DNA from: Moniliella sp. 'wahieum'
Taxonomy: Eukaryota > Basidiomycota > Moniliellomycetes > Moniliellales > Moniliellaceae
DNA: 64,000 nt
Reading direction: 5' to 3'
Assembly: GCA_003971905.1 (NCBI GenBank)
Contig: RSEE01000008.1
Span: 434,001-498,000 of the forward strand
Shown here: piece after piece, positions 34,998 through 45,598 of the stretch
Position numbering within the stretch: position 1 is the stretch's first letter
How the letters are laid out: each line of letters opens with the position of its first letter
The notes under the pieces: generated by a model
Seen by the model: only the letters and a program-made list of their open reading frames with translations
Database searches by the model: none
Told to the model about the DNA's origin: nothing
Translations under genes and position numbers: made by a program

Positions 34998-35970
34998 CAT
35001 TCCGATCCTGAATCGTTCTGGATAATCTCGACGGTGACGGCCAAGGGTGGATGCTGGGGAGGGAATGACACTGCATGCCAGCTGCTGTTCGCCCCCTTTT
35101 GGTTTTGTCCCACCTACCTTTCTTTAGCGTGAACCCCCCCGCCCACGTGCCATTTGATGGCATGCGGCTTCTCTTGTTTCCTTCACGTTTCGCGGTCATG
35201 AAACCCATGACACGCATTACCAACTGAGTGCGGCTGGGAAAACAGTATGATGAGACCTGGGAGAGAGGGATGTAATCGCACCAAGTGGTGGCGGTTGTGG
35301 TGGCCTAAACCAACGAACAACGCTGACATGGTACAGAGGAACATCAATAACCTTCAAGCAGCTAGTCGCCACCAAGGGCTAGGCTGCGGAACAAGAAAAA
35401 CAGAGACGAGAAAACAACGCAACTCCTGCGGGCCTGAAGAGGGACCGAGGGGGGACGTTTTGGCCAAAATACAACGAGCCACCCGGTGGCTCAACGCATA
35501 AGTAGAGATGGCAACTTGGAGCCTGGGTAGTCCTTAGGTTCTCTCCCAAAGCACTGCTCTCATTCCCTTTGCATTCTCGTGCATCACGTAGGAGATACGG
35601 AGAGTACCTGAGTACTGAGTACCTTCCCGACGCGTTTGGTCATGAGGGAGAGCGACAAAGCGAGACCGAGGTTTGAAGATGGACAGAGAACATGGGATTT
35701 GCATGGGATCCCACGGCGGAGAAGGGAGACGGGAGACGGGACACAGGACGTTGGTTGGCCACATGAAAAGGAGAGCAAGGCCAAGCCACGAGAGCCACGA
35801 GCACACCAGCGACCGGATGATCATCCCCCCGCACACCTACCAGAGCTGGCTGCCAAGTGCCAAGTGGCAAGGGCCACGTGACTCGTTCCCATATTTGCAG
35901 ACAGCCAAGCCGCTCCTGTCGCACCTGTCGCACCAGCTCGCACCTGGGATGTCGGAGGATGCCGGGCACC

Positions 35971-36067
35971 GATCACCGATCACCGGTCACTAGTCACTAG
36001 TCACTAGTCACTAGCTTCACTAGTCCCCGATCATCAATCATCGATCACCGATCATGAATCATCAATC
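35971..36067. repeat. Compound heptamer array (GATCACC, GTCACTA, ATCATCR)
   Basis: About 95 nt in which successive 7-nt units change sequence: two GATCACC-like units, four GTCACTA units, a short break, then ATCATCA/ATCATCG/ATCACCG/ATCATGA/ATCATCA. Confidence 0.85.
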
Positions 36068-36274
36068 GGCGACCTCCTGCTGATCACCGATTACACACCC
36101 ATGATAGTCCTTGGCCTGACTAATGATTGGGGCGGGGAGAGTCGCCGACGGGAGCCCCCGCCGCGCAGCCGCAGGCAGCGGTCTGGAGGAGTTAGAGCTG
36201 CCAGGTGCGATTGACGGAGCCGACAGTGGTCGGGTGCTGGAATCCACTCACTGACTGGTTAGTCGCTACTTGAA

Positions 36275-36293
36275 GCGTGACGCGTGACGCGTG
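36275..36293. repeat. Heptamer array (GCGTGAC)
   Basis: Nearly three copies of the unit also seen at 16946 and, inverted, at 4229. Confidence 0.8.
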
Positions 36294-36976
36294 AAGCTAA
36301 AGTGCACAACCCGCCGGACCGCGACAGCTCGCCCACACATTTGGCGCTTTGAAATTTGAAGCTTGAAGCTGCGCTGAGCTCTGCCTCCTGTTAGGCTGGC
36401 ACAGTGCGTCCACGGCGCTCCTTCGCCGGTGGCCGGTGGACGTTGAAGGCATTGGACATTATTTCCAGTTGACAGGGTAGGCCAGGGCCCGCAGGGGGAC
36501 AGCGGACTCAATCTGGACCGAGTTTTTGTTTACCGTGCCGATCTCGATCATCGATCACTAGACATTGTCGCTAGCAGCTTGAGGTGACGCATGGGACAGC
36601 CATTGTGTTGTACGCACCAGCGGGCAGCTGGGCAGACGAGGCTCACGCTCTGGCACAGTCTCCCCGTGGCGCCCGATGGCCGGGCGGGAGCAGGGGGGCA
36701 GCCAGGGGCACCGGCTGCAGGCGGGGCCTTGCAGAGGCGGAGCATGGCGTCCTGCTCCTGGGCACTGGACCGGCCCTCGCCTCGCGCGCCCAGTGACATT
36801 GGTCGCAGATCGCACAGCCTAGCGCAGTCCTATAGTCCTAGGCCCGCGGCGTGCTTTGTGCGTTTCCACCGAGTGCTTTTGCCACTTGGCTTCCTTTGGT
36901 TGCGTCCCTGTCATTCCGTCCCTCTCCTTTCCTTTCCTTCCCACCCCCAACCCCCATCCCTCCCACGGCCGCCGCC

Positions 36977-39900
36977 ATGGCCCACTCCTTGTCCACGCCC
37001 GTGCCGGCGTCCATGGCCACCGCCATGGCTGCCTCCGCCCCAGCCCTTGTCCATCCCCGCCCTCCGCCCCACCCCAGCCGGCCCCAGACCCCACCCCGGC
37101 GTCTGCATCCCCGCCTGCATCTGTCCCTGATCCCGCGTCCGTGTCGGCACGCGCATTCGAGCAACCCCTCCACCCCTCTCCCCCCACCGCCACCGCCGCC
37201 TCTCGCCCTCATCGTGCCACCGCACAGCCCGTGCTCGTCTCGCCTCCGACCGCATCCGCATCGCCCCTCCCGCATTCGCCCCGCAACTTGATTGCCGCCG
37301 CCGTCGCTTCCCTCGGTGCCCAAGGCATCGATCCTCGCACTGCCACTGCCTTGATCCAAAGCGGCATCCCCATCACCAGCTCTGCTGCCATGCAATACTT
37401 TGGAGCGGCCCCCACCCGCCCCCAGGTTCTGTTTGGCAACTACCTTCTTCTCCAGACCCTGGGCGAGGGCGAGTTCGGCAAGGTCAAGCTGGGTGTCCAC
37501 AAGACTTTCGGGGAAGAGGTCGCGGTCAAACTGATTCGCCGTGATCGCGTACCAAGCATTGCAGCCAGTCGCTCTCTCAACTCGGAGCACGGCTCCCAGC
37601 GTCCGTCCAAGATCGATCGTGAGATCCAGGTGCTACGCTCTGTCCGACACCCCAACATTGTCCGTCTCTATGAGGTCGTCGAGTCGGACCGCTACATAGG
37701 CATTGTCCTTGAGTATGCCTCGGGTACGTATTTCCCCCTTGTGGGTTCCTGTTGCGGTCGAGGTGAATGCGATGGCTGACGTGTGTGCCAGGCGGCGAGC
37801 TCTTCGATCACATTCTCGCCCACAAGTACCTCCGTGAGAAGGATGCCTGTCGTATGTTTGCTCAGCTTCTCAGCGGTGTTCACTACCTGCATCAAAAGCG
37901 CATCGTGCACCGCGATCTAAAGCTTGAAAACTTGCTTCTCGACCGCAATCGCAACGTCATCATCACCGACTTTGGGTTTGCCAACAACTTTGGCGATCAG
38001 GTTGACGATCTGATGAACACTTCTTGTGGCTCCCCCTGCTATGCTGCCCCCGAGCTCGTCGTGCAAGATGGGATGTACAACGGCGAAGCTGCTGACATTT
38101 GGTCGTGTGGCGTAATTCTGTATGCGATGCTTGCCGGTTATCTTCCCTTTGACGACGACCCCGCCAACCCTGATTCGAACAACATCAACCAGCTCTACCA
38201 CTACATTCTTTCCACCCCTCTTACCTTTCCGGACTACATTGCCCGTCTCCCCCGCGATCTGCTCCGTCGCATGCTTGTCCCCGATCCTTTGCGTCGGGCA
38301 GATATGAAGGACGTGATGAACCACCCTTGGCTCGCAGACTACCGCGACCTCTTTGCGTTTAGCCTTGAGGATCTGGAACGTGCCGCGTCGGAACAGCAGG
38401 CACGCAAACGGCAACTCTACCGGCACCAGATGATCCTCCAACAACAACTTCAAGCTCAGACTCAGCTCCCTCGGCGCTCCCTCTCCAATGGCCAGGCAAG
38501 CCAGCCCCCCGCGGCACGCAGCAAAGCAACTGGGGACATCCAAGACCCGGACATGAGCAATCGCCACACTGTTCGCCCTCACGTTGAGGCACCCATGGCG
38601 CCAGCTGACTTCGCATCCAAGGACAGAGGCGCTTCTGCTCGCTTTAACCGTCACACCGTCCAAGCAGAGTACATCAAGACGCCTGCCGATCCCGCACCGC
38701 TTCCTTCGTTCCCGTCTCTTCCCCAGGCATCTGCTATCCCTGAGACTTCCAACCAGCCTGCAACTTCCGCGCCGGCCTTGTTGGAGCCCGAAACCAAGGA
38801 TGTGGCCATGAACCCTGAGATGGGGACCGCGCCCGCCAAGCCCCGCCCTGCCCCGCAGGTGGCTGACTTTAGCCCTATTTCCGTGTCCGACCTGCCACTG
38901 CCGAACCCGGCCGAGGTGATGGAAAACCGGTCGGTTCACTTTTCGCCTCTTTCGTCGCCGCGCTCTTTACCCCAACAGACAAGTCACCCCTCGCTTCCCC
39001 CGGACGGACACGACCTCACGCCCAAGGCCACTGCGGCGCCCGTTGCCGGGCCCGAGGCTCCCAAGCAGACTGGGCCGCACCGTCCATCCGCATCGGGGTC
39101 CACTAGCCTCTCTACCTCGGCCCTTCTTGCCCACGAGGAGGCGCCCCAGTCCCCCCCTATGGTCGCGCCCGAAACACAGAAGAGTACCCCGCGTGTGCGG
39201 CCAGCCACTGCCCAGCCTAGTAGCAGCCCTGTTGCGCCCCGGCGGGAACGTTCGAGCTCATTGGACGCGAAGGCGAGCCATGCTGCTGCGCCGGTCACTG
39301 GACCCGGGCAGGCCAAACCGCAGATCTCGTTGCGTGCCTCCAAAAAGGACTCGGGCCGAGGAAGCCGGCGCGACTCGGTCTTTACTCGCTTCCTTTCTCC
39401 TCGAGCCTCCCCGCAGCCTAGTGGGCTTGCCCCGCCCGAAGCGCAAGCGCAAGCGCAAGCACAAGTACCGCCGTCCCAACGGCGCAGGAAGACCCTTTCC
39501 ATCCTCCCCAGTCGCAAGGCGGAGAAGGAGCGTCGGGCGGCGGTCGTGTCCGCGCAACCTATGTCTACTAACATGGCCACTTCCTCGTCCACCCCTCCCT
39601 CTACCTCGGCCCCCGACACGCCTGCCCCGATTGGATCCAAGGATTCCACCTCGGGCACGAAGCGGGTCATGGACTGGTTCCGCACCCGCTCGCTCCGGCC
39701 CGAGGTGCCTTCGGAGCCGACGGAATCGGGTTCGGACAACAAGTGGTCTGGTGCGCAGGAGGAGCGCACTGGATGGGCGCAACCGTCGAGTCGGGCGACA
39801 AGTGGGACGCACTCGGAGGTCAGTCGGGACACGGGTCTTACTGCACCCGACGATGCGCCAGGGGAGAAGCCGTTGGTGCCCAAGGTGGCACCGGCTGCGG

Positions 39901-40445
39901 AGCTGACCAAGCCCAGCAAACCATTTAGCGATGCCATGTTGCGCTACCACCATGGCGCGGTGGACCAGCGTGCGCTGTCTACGCTCGCGCCGCAGGAGAT
40001 GCTGGTGCGGGTGCGGGCGGCGCTGGCGAGCATGGGCATCGATTTCGGCCTGTCGACCGAGGAGGAATTCAAGTTGGACTGCCTTCGGCCTCGTCGGGGC
40101 GGGCGGGGCGGGCTGGGTGCATGGGGGACTACGTTGCGCACCAGTGTCTTTCCTCCGAGCCAAGCCGATTTGGAACGCGCGTCGCGTGCGTCGCGGGCGA
40201 ACGGACGGGTCATGCCATCTGCCACGCTGGGCAAGAAGGAGGAGCGGCCTGGCCCGGTCTATGGCCAGGCCAGCGTCGACAATGGCCAAGAAGTTCGCTT
40301 CTCGGTCGAGATTACCCGGCTGCAAAACTTGCCTGGCTTGTATTCGTTGGACATTCGCCGGATGCGGGGCAATGCGTGGGCATACAAGTTCTGCTACACT
40401 GCCCTGTTGCATCGCTGCGATCTGAGCCCCACCCCGACCCCGTAA
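36977..40445 (+). CDS. KIN4-like Ser/Thr kinase with C-terminal KA1-like domain
   Basis: CAMK-like kinase closest to yeast Kin4/Frk1, which enforce the spindle position checkpoint. Kinase domain about 37430-38340: glycine loop [12 protein letters not shown], Lys in [11 protein letters not shown], catalytic [22 protein letters not shown] in place of the common DFG-L, activation segment [14 protein letters not shown], then [19 protein letters not shown] 68-nt intron (37724-37791, gtacgt...gccag) interrupts the hinge (YASG/GELFD). A 550-residue Ser/Pro/Ala-rich tail follows and the last 60 residues ([20 protein letters not shown] then [15 protein letters not shown]) resemble a KA1 domain. One frame break in the Pro-rich N-terminus near 37070; ATG 36977 is the only good start. 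From 37767 to the stop at 40445 the frame is open. Confidence 0.87.
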
Positions 40446-41270
40446 AAGAGGAAAGCAAACGGCCTCTTATCCTCCCCCTCTCTCCATCGCACTTTTCTTT
40501 TGATTTGGGACATATCACGAGAGCACCTTCCCTTGCGCTCTTCCTACGACTCTCTTACCCGCCCTTGCTCTTTTTTTCTCCATCGTTGCGTGCAACTTTT
40601 TTGGTTTTGGCGGCTCTGTGAACATCGCCATTCCGTATGATTTCCCCCCCCTTGATTTGTTTTTACCCAACCCAGGGCCCGATCGGGGCCCTTTCTCACC
40701 GCTTGCTCCGTATTCCCACGCCTATGGATTCCCCACCCCGTATCTCTCTGCCGTTGATCCCTGTCTTCCCGTCTTCGGGCCCGTACCTTGCTTTTTGTCC
40801 TTGAGATGATCCTCGTCCCTGGTCTTCGTTCGCACCGCGCTCCCCCACACCGCCTTGTCGGGCGTCCTATATCCCTGTTTCTCACCTCTTCACGTTCTCG
40901 TGGTTTCACAGATGTCTACGGAAAAAATGTCGGTAGCGCTCCCGCTCAGGTCCGAATTGCCGCCATAACAGTAGAAATCTATCCATCGCTCTCGGAACGG
41001 AATAGAATGGGATGCCGAGTACAGGAGAGCGGTATAGGTTGAAGGCGTTGAAGCTTGAAGGAATGATTTTGGAGATGGTGTGGCCTACACCACCCGTCCC
41101 CCTTGCATATATGCAGCAACAGCACTCTGCCTCGGAGAGAGAGAGAACCAGAGAACCAGAGCGCACATATATAAGCTGCCGGCGTACAACCACTAAGAGA
41201 AAGCGCCCAGATATCTCGTCTCCGCCATCATCCTCCCCATCTATCCTCTCCGCCACATTACGGTTACAAG
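40446..41270. other. Intergenic region with promoter of next gene
   Basis: Starts with a pyrimidine-rich likely 3' UTR of the kinase (40446-40900). A TTGAAGG-type period-7 repeat lies at 41038-41062. A TATA box lies at 41167-41174. No gene. Confidence 0.5.
41167..41174 (+). promoter_or_regulatory. TATA box
   Basis: ATATATAA, about 100 nt upstream of ATG 41271. Confidence 0.55.
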
Positions 41271-41563
41271 ATGATCAGCAGCCTTGCCATGTTGAGGGAG
41301 TACACGGGCCGTGCCACGCTCCGTGCGCCGGTGGCCACTGCTGTGGCTCGGACTGTCACCCCGTCGTCAGCAGGTCTGCGCCTCCGGCCCCTTCCCCCCG
41401 CTCAGGCAACGGCCCAGACCCCGACGCCGACCCATGCCCCGCCGCCGCCCGCGACCAACACACGCCCAATGCCAAACTCTCTACTCCTTTTGATGTGGGA
41501 TCAGTCAAGAGCTTTACGGCTCGCAAGGTCGTTACTTTTTCCACACTTGAGGAAGAGGCGTGA
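41271..41563 (+). CDS. Small hypothetical protein, possibly mitochondrial
   Basis: From ATG 41271 the first 40 residues (MISSLAMLREYTGRATLRAP, then ATAVARTVTPSSAGLRLR) are rich in Arg, Ser and Ala with no acids after position 10, like a mitochondrial presequence. A Pro/Thr-rich linker follows. A one-base shift between 41400 and 41475 moves the reading into a frame ending NAKLSTPFDVGSVKSFTARK and TFSTLEEEA at TGA 41561-41563. Without the shift the frame runs on to about 41618. Roughly 97 residues. Family not recognised. The TATA box and plausible targeting peptide support a real gene. Confidence 0.5.
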
Positions 41564-42034
41564 GTGGCACAGATGTGCCCCACCCAGGTCCTCCTTTGGG
41601 TGCTCTTCGGCCTTTTGATGGCTCATTGCCTCATGGGGGCGGGAGTTTGAGAGAGGGGGGGGTGCACTTTCCGCGCACTATTATACAAGACATACATTGG
41701 CTCTCCTCCTTACTGCGTCCGCGTCCTTATTACACACCCTCAAAAGCGTGTAGTGTTATGGTGCGCTCGATAAATGGGTTTTTGGTTTCCACCACCCCTT
41801 TGCTGCTCTTCTTCTTCGTGTCTCTTTTGCCACTATGGATCCCTTTTTTGTCCATCACACTTACTATCACCTTGATCTTGTGAAAAGCCTTGTTCATCGA
41901 CTTCATCTGTGAAAAGCCTTCATCGACTTCATCAGGTTCATCTTCACCCCCCACTCCCACCCTTTCTCCCCCCGGGCAAAGGAATCCGCATAGCGAACGC
42001 TCCTGCTTGAGATCTGTTGGAGGTCTGGTATGCG

Positions 42035-42200
42035 GTAGCGCGGATGCTGAAGGAGGAGTGGAATGGAGGATGTGGTTCTGAGGAGAGGTGCAGGAGGCGA
42101 TGAGAAGGATATAGGGCCTTACATAGCCGAGAGTACCGCGGAGCTGAGGGAGCATCCGGGCGGATAAGAGGGGGGATGCCTATCGCGCAGGAAGGCGTCA
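42035..42200. repeat. Dispersed element, copy A
   Basis: About 150 nt similar to 54105-54265 in the same orientation. Shared blocks: GAGGAGAGGT.CAGGAG, GCCTTA.(A/G)..CCGAG, TACCGCGG.GC, AGGGAGCA(T/C)CC, and CCTATC.CGC. Similarity also shows on minus-strand translation (APRYSRL.KAL, LHLSSE). The two copies are clearly diverged. Nature unknown: old mobile element, ncRNA or decayed gene. Confidence 0.65.
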
Positions 42201-42322
42201 TTGGGGCATCGCCCCAACAGCGGATGCAATGGATCGCTTGATCGCTTGATATTGATATTGAGCGGGCGCCAAGGGAAAACTTATTGATCGCAATCGTCGG
42301 CAAGTCGATAGGTGATATAGGC

Positions 42323-42369
42323 TGTGACCATGTGACATGGGACCATGAGACATGTGACCATGTGACATA
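42323..42369. repeat. Heptamer array (GACCATG/TGACATG)
   Basis: About six 7-nt units alternating between GACCAT and GACAT words. Confidence 0.75.
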
Positions 42370-42542
42370 TGATCTGGATAGCCTGCAGGGGACCAGGGTT
42401 GTCGTCCGTGCACCGTCGTGCACCCCCAATCCCCACACTGGTCCTAGGCCTCCTCCCACCGGCGTTGCCTGTCAGTACTCAGTGCGTGTGCCTAACATCT
42501 GACCGCTGAGGCCCGAACCGGCCAGGGCTACCATCGGCAGCG

Positions 42543-42550
42543 TATATATT
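42543..42550 (+). promoter_or_regulatory. TATA box
   Basis: TATATATT, 79-86 nt upstream of the ATG at 42629. Confidence 0.6.
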
Positions 42551-42628
42551 GGCGGTCCAGGCAGTGCAGCCTCCGTTCTCGCCATCCCCCGTCCTCTCCA
42601 TCCCCCCTCCGCCTCCTCCGTCCCTACG

Positions 42629-44538
42629 ATGCTCGCGTCTCAGCTCGTCGTGCTCGCCTGTGCGGCCCTGGTTTCTGCGTCGCCCCTGCACAACCCCCAG
42701 ATCGAACTCGATGCGCTGGGCAACATGGTCTGGGACCTGGACGCCATCCCGACGTTGGCTCCTCTGCCTCTCAGTCCGGGTTCGCCACCGCCTCCCAGTC
42801 TTGGCCGGCCGACTTTTCCCGCCCGGCTCAGCAGGCAGAAGAGTTCGCTGAGATGATGGCTCGGATTGGGCAGATGCACGCTCCCACGATGCAGTCCGCC
42901 TCGGCCAAGAAGAACTGGCTCACGATGGCCTCGAAGCTGGGCCAGGCCCAGCGTGTCGCTTCGGGGTTCATTGTCCAGGGCCAGACGCAGGTGGGAAATG
43001 TAGTGTACAACCAAATCCTCCACCCGCTCTTCCCAGACTACGCTTTGCGCATCACGACCGACTCGAACGGCATCAACAACCTTCCCGACGCGACCAAGGA
43101 GGCCGTGCTGCACGCAAGGGGCAGTGGCGCCTTTTGTGACCCCAACGTCAAGTCCGTCTCGGGCTACCTTGATGTATCGGAGAGTCGTCATCTCTGGTTT
43201 ATTTTTTTCGAGTCGCGTGGAAAGCCTGGATCGGACCCGCTGGTGGTACGTCTACTTAGGTCTGCGTTGTTGTACAGATGAGAGAACATCAAGCTAACTC
43301 TCATACTCCTCCCACAGCTATGGCTAAACGGGGGTCCTGGCTGTTCCAGTTCGACCGGACTGTTATTTGAATTGGGCCCTTGCCGGATTGCTAACGAGAC
43401 AGGGGTGGAGGACAACCCCCACTCCTGGACCAATGTGGCCAACATGATCTTCCTCGACCAACCCGCAACGAGTGTGGGCTATTCGTACAGTGACGAGCCG
43501 GGTGTGATCAACAATACTCCCGAGGCGGCGGTGGACGTGTACGCGTTCCTCCAGCTCTTCTTTGCTAAGTTCCCTCACTACGCCACGCTGGACTTTAGTA
43601 TCGCCGCCGAGTCGTACGGCGGGATCTACGCCCCCCACTTTAGCAACTACATTTGGAAAAAGAACCAAGAGTTAGATGCGGCCACTTCGGTGACTACGAC
43701 TACGCCCCAGCCGCTGCTGATCAAGCTCGAGAGCGTAATCATTGGTAACGGGTTGACGGCACCGGCGATTCAGTTTCCTGCGGCCGTGAACTTTGCCTGT
43801 GGAGCGGAAAACAAGTACCACATGTTTGATCCCGACAGCCAGACCTGTTCGGACTTGGCCTCCAAGGCGGACCTTTGCGCCACGCTGATCCAAGAGTGCT
43901 CCAAGTACGACTCGCCGTTGATTTGCACGCCAGCGGCGCTGGTCTGTTGGGCCGGGATCTACTGGCCGCTGCAGCAGACAGGACTGAACCTGTACGATGT
44001 CCGGCGCTCGTGCGACCGCTCACCCGAAAAGGATGGCCCACTGTGTTACAAGGAATTGGAGTACGTGCAATCCTACCTCAACCTCCCGGGCGTCAAGGCA
44101 TCGCTCGGCGTGCCGGACTCGGTCGAGTTCCAGAGCTGCAACATGAAGGTCAATGGCGCGTTCCTCCTGCACGGGGACAATATGCACGATGCGTCGGAAC
44201 TGCTGCTGCCATTGGTGGAGGATGGGGTGCGGGTGTTGATCTATGCCGGCGTGACCGACGCGATGTGCCCGGCAATTGGGATCGAGTGGTGGGTAGCAAA
44301 CTTTCCCTCGGTGCTGCAGGAAGAGTATGCGCGCAACGACGAGAAGGAGTGGCAAGTGGGAGGAAAGTCAGTGGGCACGGTACGCGCTGCAAGCCACAAG
44401 AGGGGGCCCAAGTCGTTTGGCGATTTGGCCTATGTCAATGTATGGGACGCAGGTCACATGGTCCCGTTTGATGCGCCCCAAGCCGCGCTGGACCTCTTCT
44501 CCCACTGGCTCCGTAACAAGCCGCTTTCCACTGCCTGA
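42629..44538 (+). CDS. Serine carboxypeptidase (S10, carboxypeptidase Y type)
   Basis: Vacuolar or secreted serine carboxypeptidase. Signal peptide MLASQLVVLACAALVSASP at the start (ATG 42629). A frame break near 42780 separates it from the propeptide-like segment with QAEEFAEMMARIGQMH. Mature region: SVSGYLDV, HLWFIFFESRGKPGSDPL, then a 72-nt intron (43246-43317, gtacgt...cacag) just before the substrate-binding LWLNGGPGCSS. Catalytic Ser in IAAESYGGIYAP (about 43610), Asp in YAGVTDAMCP (about 44255), His in VWDAGHMVPFD (about 44455). Several Cys residues and Asn glycosylation sites fit the family. Stop TGA at 44538. From the intron to the stop the frame is open; the enzyme appears complete. 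Confidence 0.9.
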
Positions 44539-44771
44539 GCGCGGCCGACGGGGTGCAGCGGTTCGGCCTGCACATGCTCACGCAGCCTGTGCGAGGGCGT
44601 TGAGGTGCGCAATGCCGATGGTGGCAGTGCGTGGGGACACGGATGGATGCGAGGCTGGAGGTGGTGGTTGGTCTGGCGATGATCGATGAAGCTCTCACTG
44701 AGCCGAGAATCCATGTATTCCGCGGTGATTCTGTACCCCCTCCGTGGTATTCCGTAGCTTGGATTCCGTGG
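44539..44771. other. Short intergenic stretch before a minisatellite
   Basis: 3' flank of the carboxypeptidase gene. From about 44732 TTCCGTGG-type words appear, degenerate forms of the following repeat. Confidence 0.45.
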
Positions 44772-44945
44772 CATACCGTGTTCATACCGTGTTACCGTGC
44801 CCATACCGTGTTCATACCGTGCTGGTACCGTGTTCATACCGTGCTCGCACCGTGTTCATACCGTGCTGGTACCGTGCTGGTACCGTACCTATACCGTGTC
44901 CATACCGGGCCAATACCGTGCCTATATACCGTGTTCATACCGTGT
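44772..44945. repeat. 11-nt minisatellite (CATACCGTGTT / GTACCGTGCTG)
   Basis: About 15 tandem units of 10-12 nt, all containing ACCGTG, alternating between CATACCGTGTT and GTACCGTGCTG forms. Unlike the other arrays in the window, the period is 11, not 7. Confidence 0.85.
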
Positions 44946-45225
44946 TGACTTCAAGGCGAAGGAATTGATTAAGACGCTGAGCTTGTACAAAGGCAACGGA
45001 GCTACCGACGGTGGCACCGTCTTCAAGCGCGTTGAGGTCAAGGCCAACAAAACTCATCATGGTTATCGGACGGATCGCTGGGAAGTGCAGGGGGTACCGG
45101 CTCTACTCAATCCCGAGTTCGAAAAAGCCGTCCCGCGCAACCCGGTGCCAACTACTTGGCAGATGCCGATGACGGTGATGGTGGAGGGATACAAGTACTA
45201 CTGGCACATGGTCAGTGAGAGCTAA
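44946..45225 (+). pseudogene. Gene fragment without a start, unrecognised
   Basis: Immediately after the minisatellite an open frame of about 93 residues begins DFKAKELIKTLSLYKGNGAT, continues with HHGYRTDRWEVQGVPALLNP and ends YKYYWHMVSES at TAA 45225. It is well-composed, hydrophilic and protein-like, with no in-frame ATG before it except through the repeat. A CTTCAAG just upstream of the Ala codon could be a splice acceptor, so it may be a last exon. No family recognised. It looks like the 3' end of a gene whose 5' part was replaced by the repeat array. Confidence 0.4.
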
Positions 45226-45598
45226 CAGGCGGTGGTGTCGCTAGATCATAGTGTGGAGTCCATCTAATCCACGGCACTGCAACAAGTAACAGAGAAAAAG
45301 GAGTAGCCCAATCTGTGGCTGTTTCCACTACTAACATGATTCATGTTCTCTGGATATACTCGGGACCATCGAAAATAGTGTAAAAGAGCCCTGCATAGTA
45401 CAAGTGAGCCAAATAGGTTCAACTCATCAACCACATCAAGATGCATTGTATTATTATCGTGGTTCTCAAAAGCTAATGACCGTGCATGCCTCAGTGCGGA
45501 CTGGTATATACAGAGTAACTACAATCCCAGTGTGGCGTCCTTCTTTTCTCGTCCAACCTCGACAACCAAGCAAAGAGGCGGAGAGGAGAAATACTTGT
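45226..45598. other. Intergenic region
   Basis: No gene seen. AT-richer than average; likely 3' UTR of the permease on minus. Confidence 0.5.

Larger units (their letters stand above)
34998..36976. other. Repeat-rich intergenic region
   Basis: Nearly 2 kb without a recognisable gene. Period-7 repeats dominate parts: GAGTACT (35602-35625), a compound block 35971-36067, GCGTGAC (36275-36293) and TTTGAAG/CTTGAAG (36346-36372). The last 100 nt before 36977 are strongly C/T-rich. Confidence 0.5.
41564..42628. other. Intergenic region with a dispersed repeat copy
   Basis: Contains copy A of a two-copy dispersed element (42035-42200), a period-7 GACCATG/TGACATG array at 42323-42369, and a TATA box at 42543-42550. 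Minus-strand open frames here correspond to the element and are not recognised as a protein. Confidence 0.5.

Noticed and set aside
35971-36067. Possible CRISPR-like array
   Set aside because: Units are 7 nt and contiguous without spacers; the genome is eukaryotic.
37917-38939. 340-residue minus ORF opposite the kinase domain
   Set aside because: Antisense of kinase motifs HRDLKLEN and DFGFAN; not a gene.
39258-40412. 384-residue minus-strand ORF opposite the KIN4-like tail
   Set aside because: Shadow of a Ser/Pro/Ala-rich coding region on plus; Arg-rich composition and no motifs.
44797-44945. ORF of repeated YRAGTVFIPCS-like peptide
   Set aside because: Translation of the ACCGTG minisatellite; no ATG and variable unit length.
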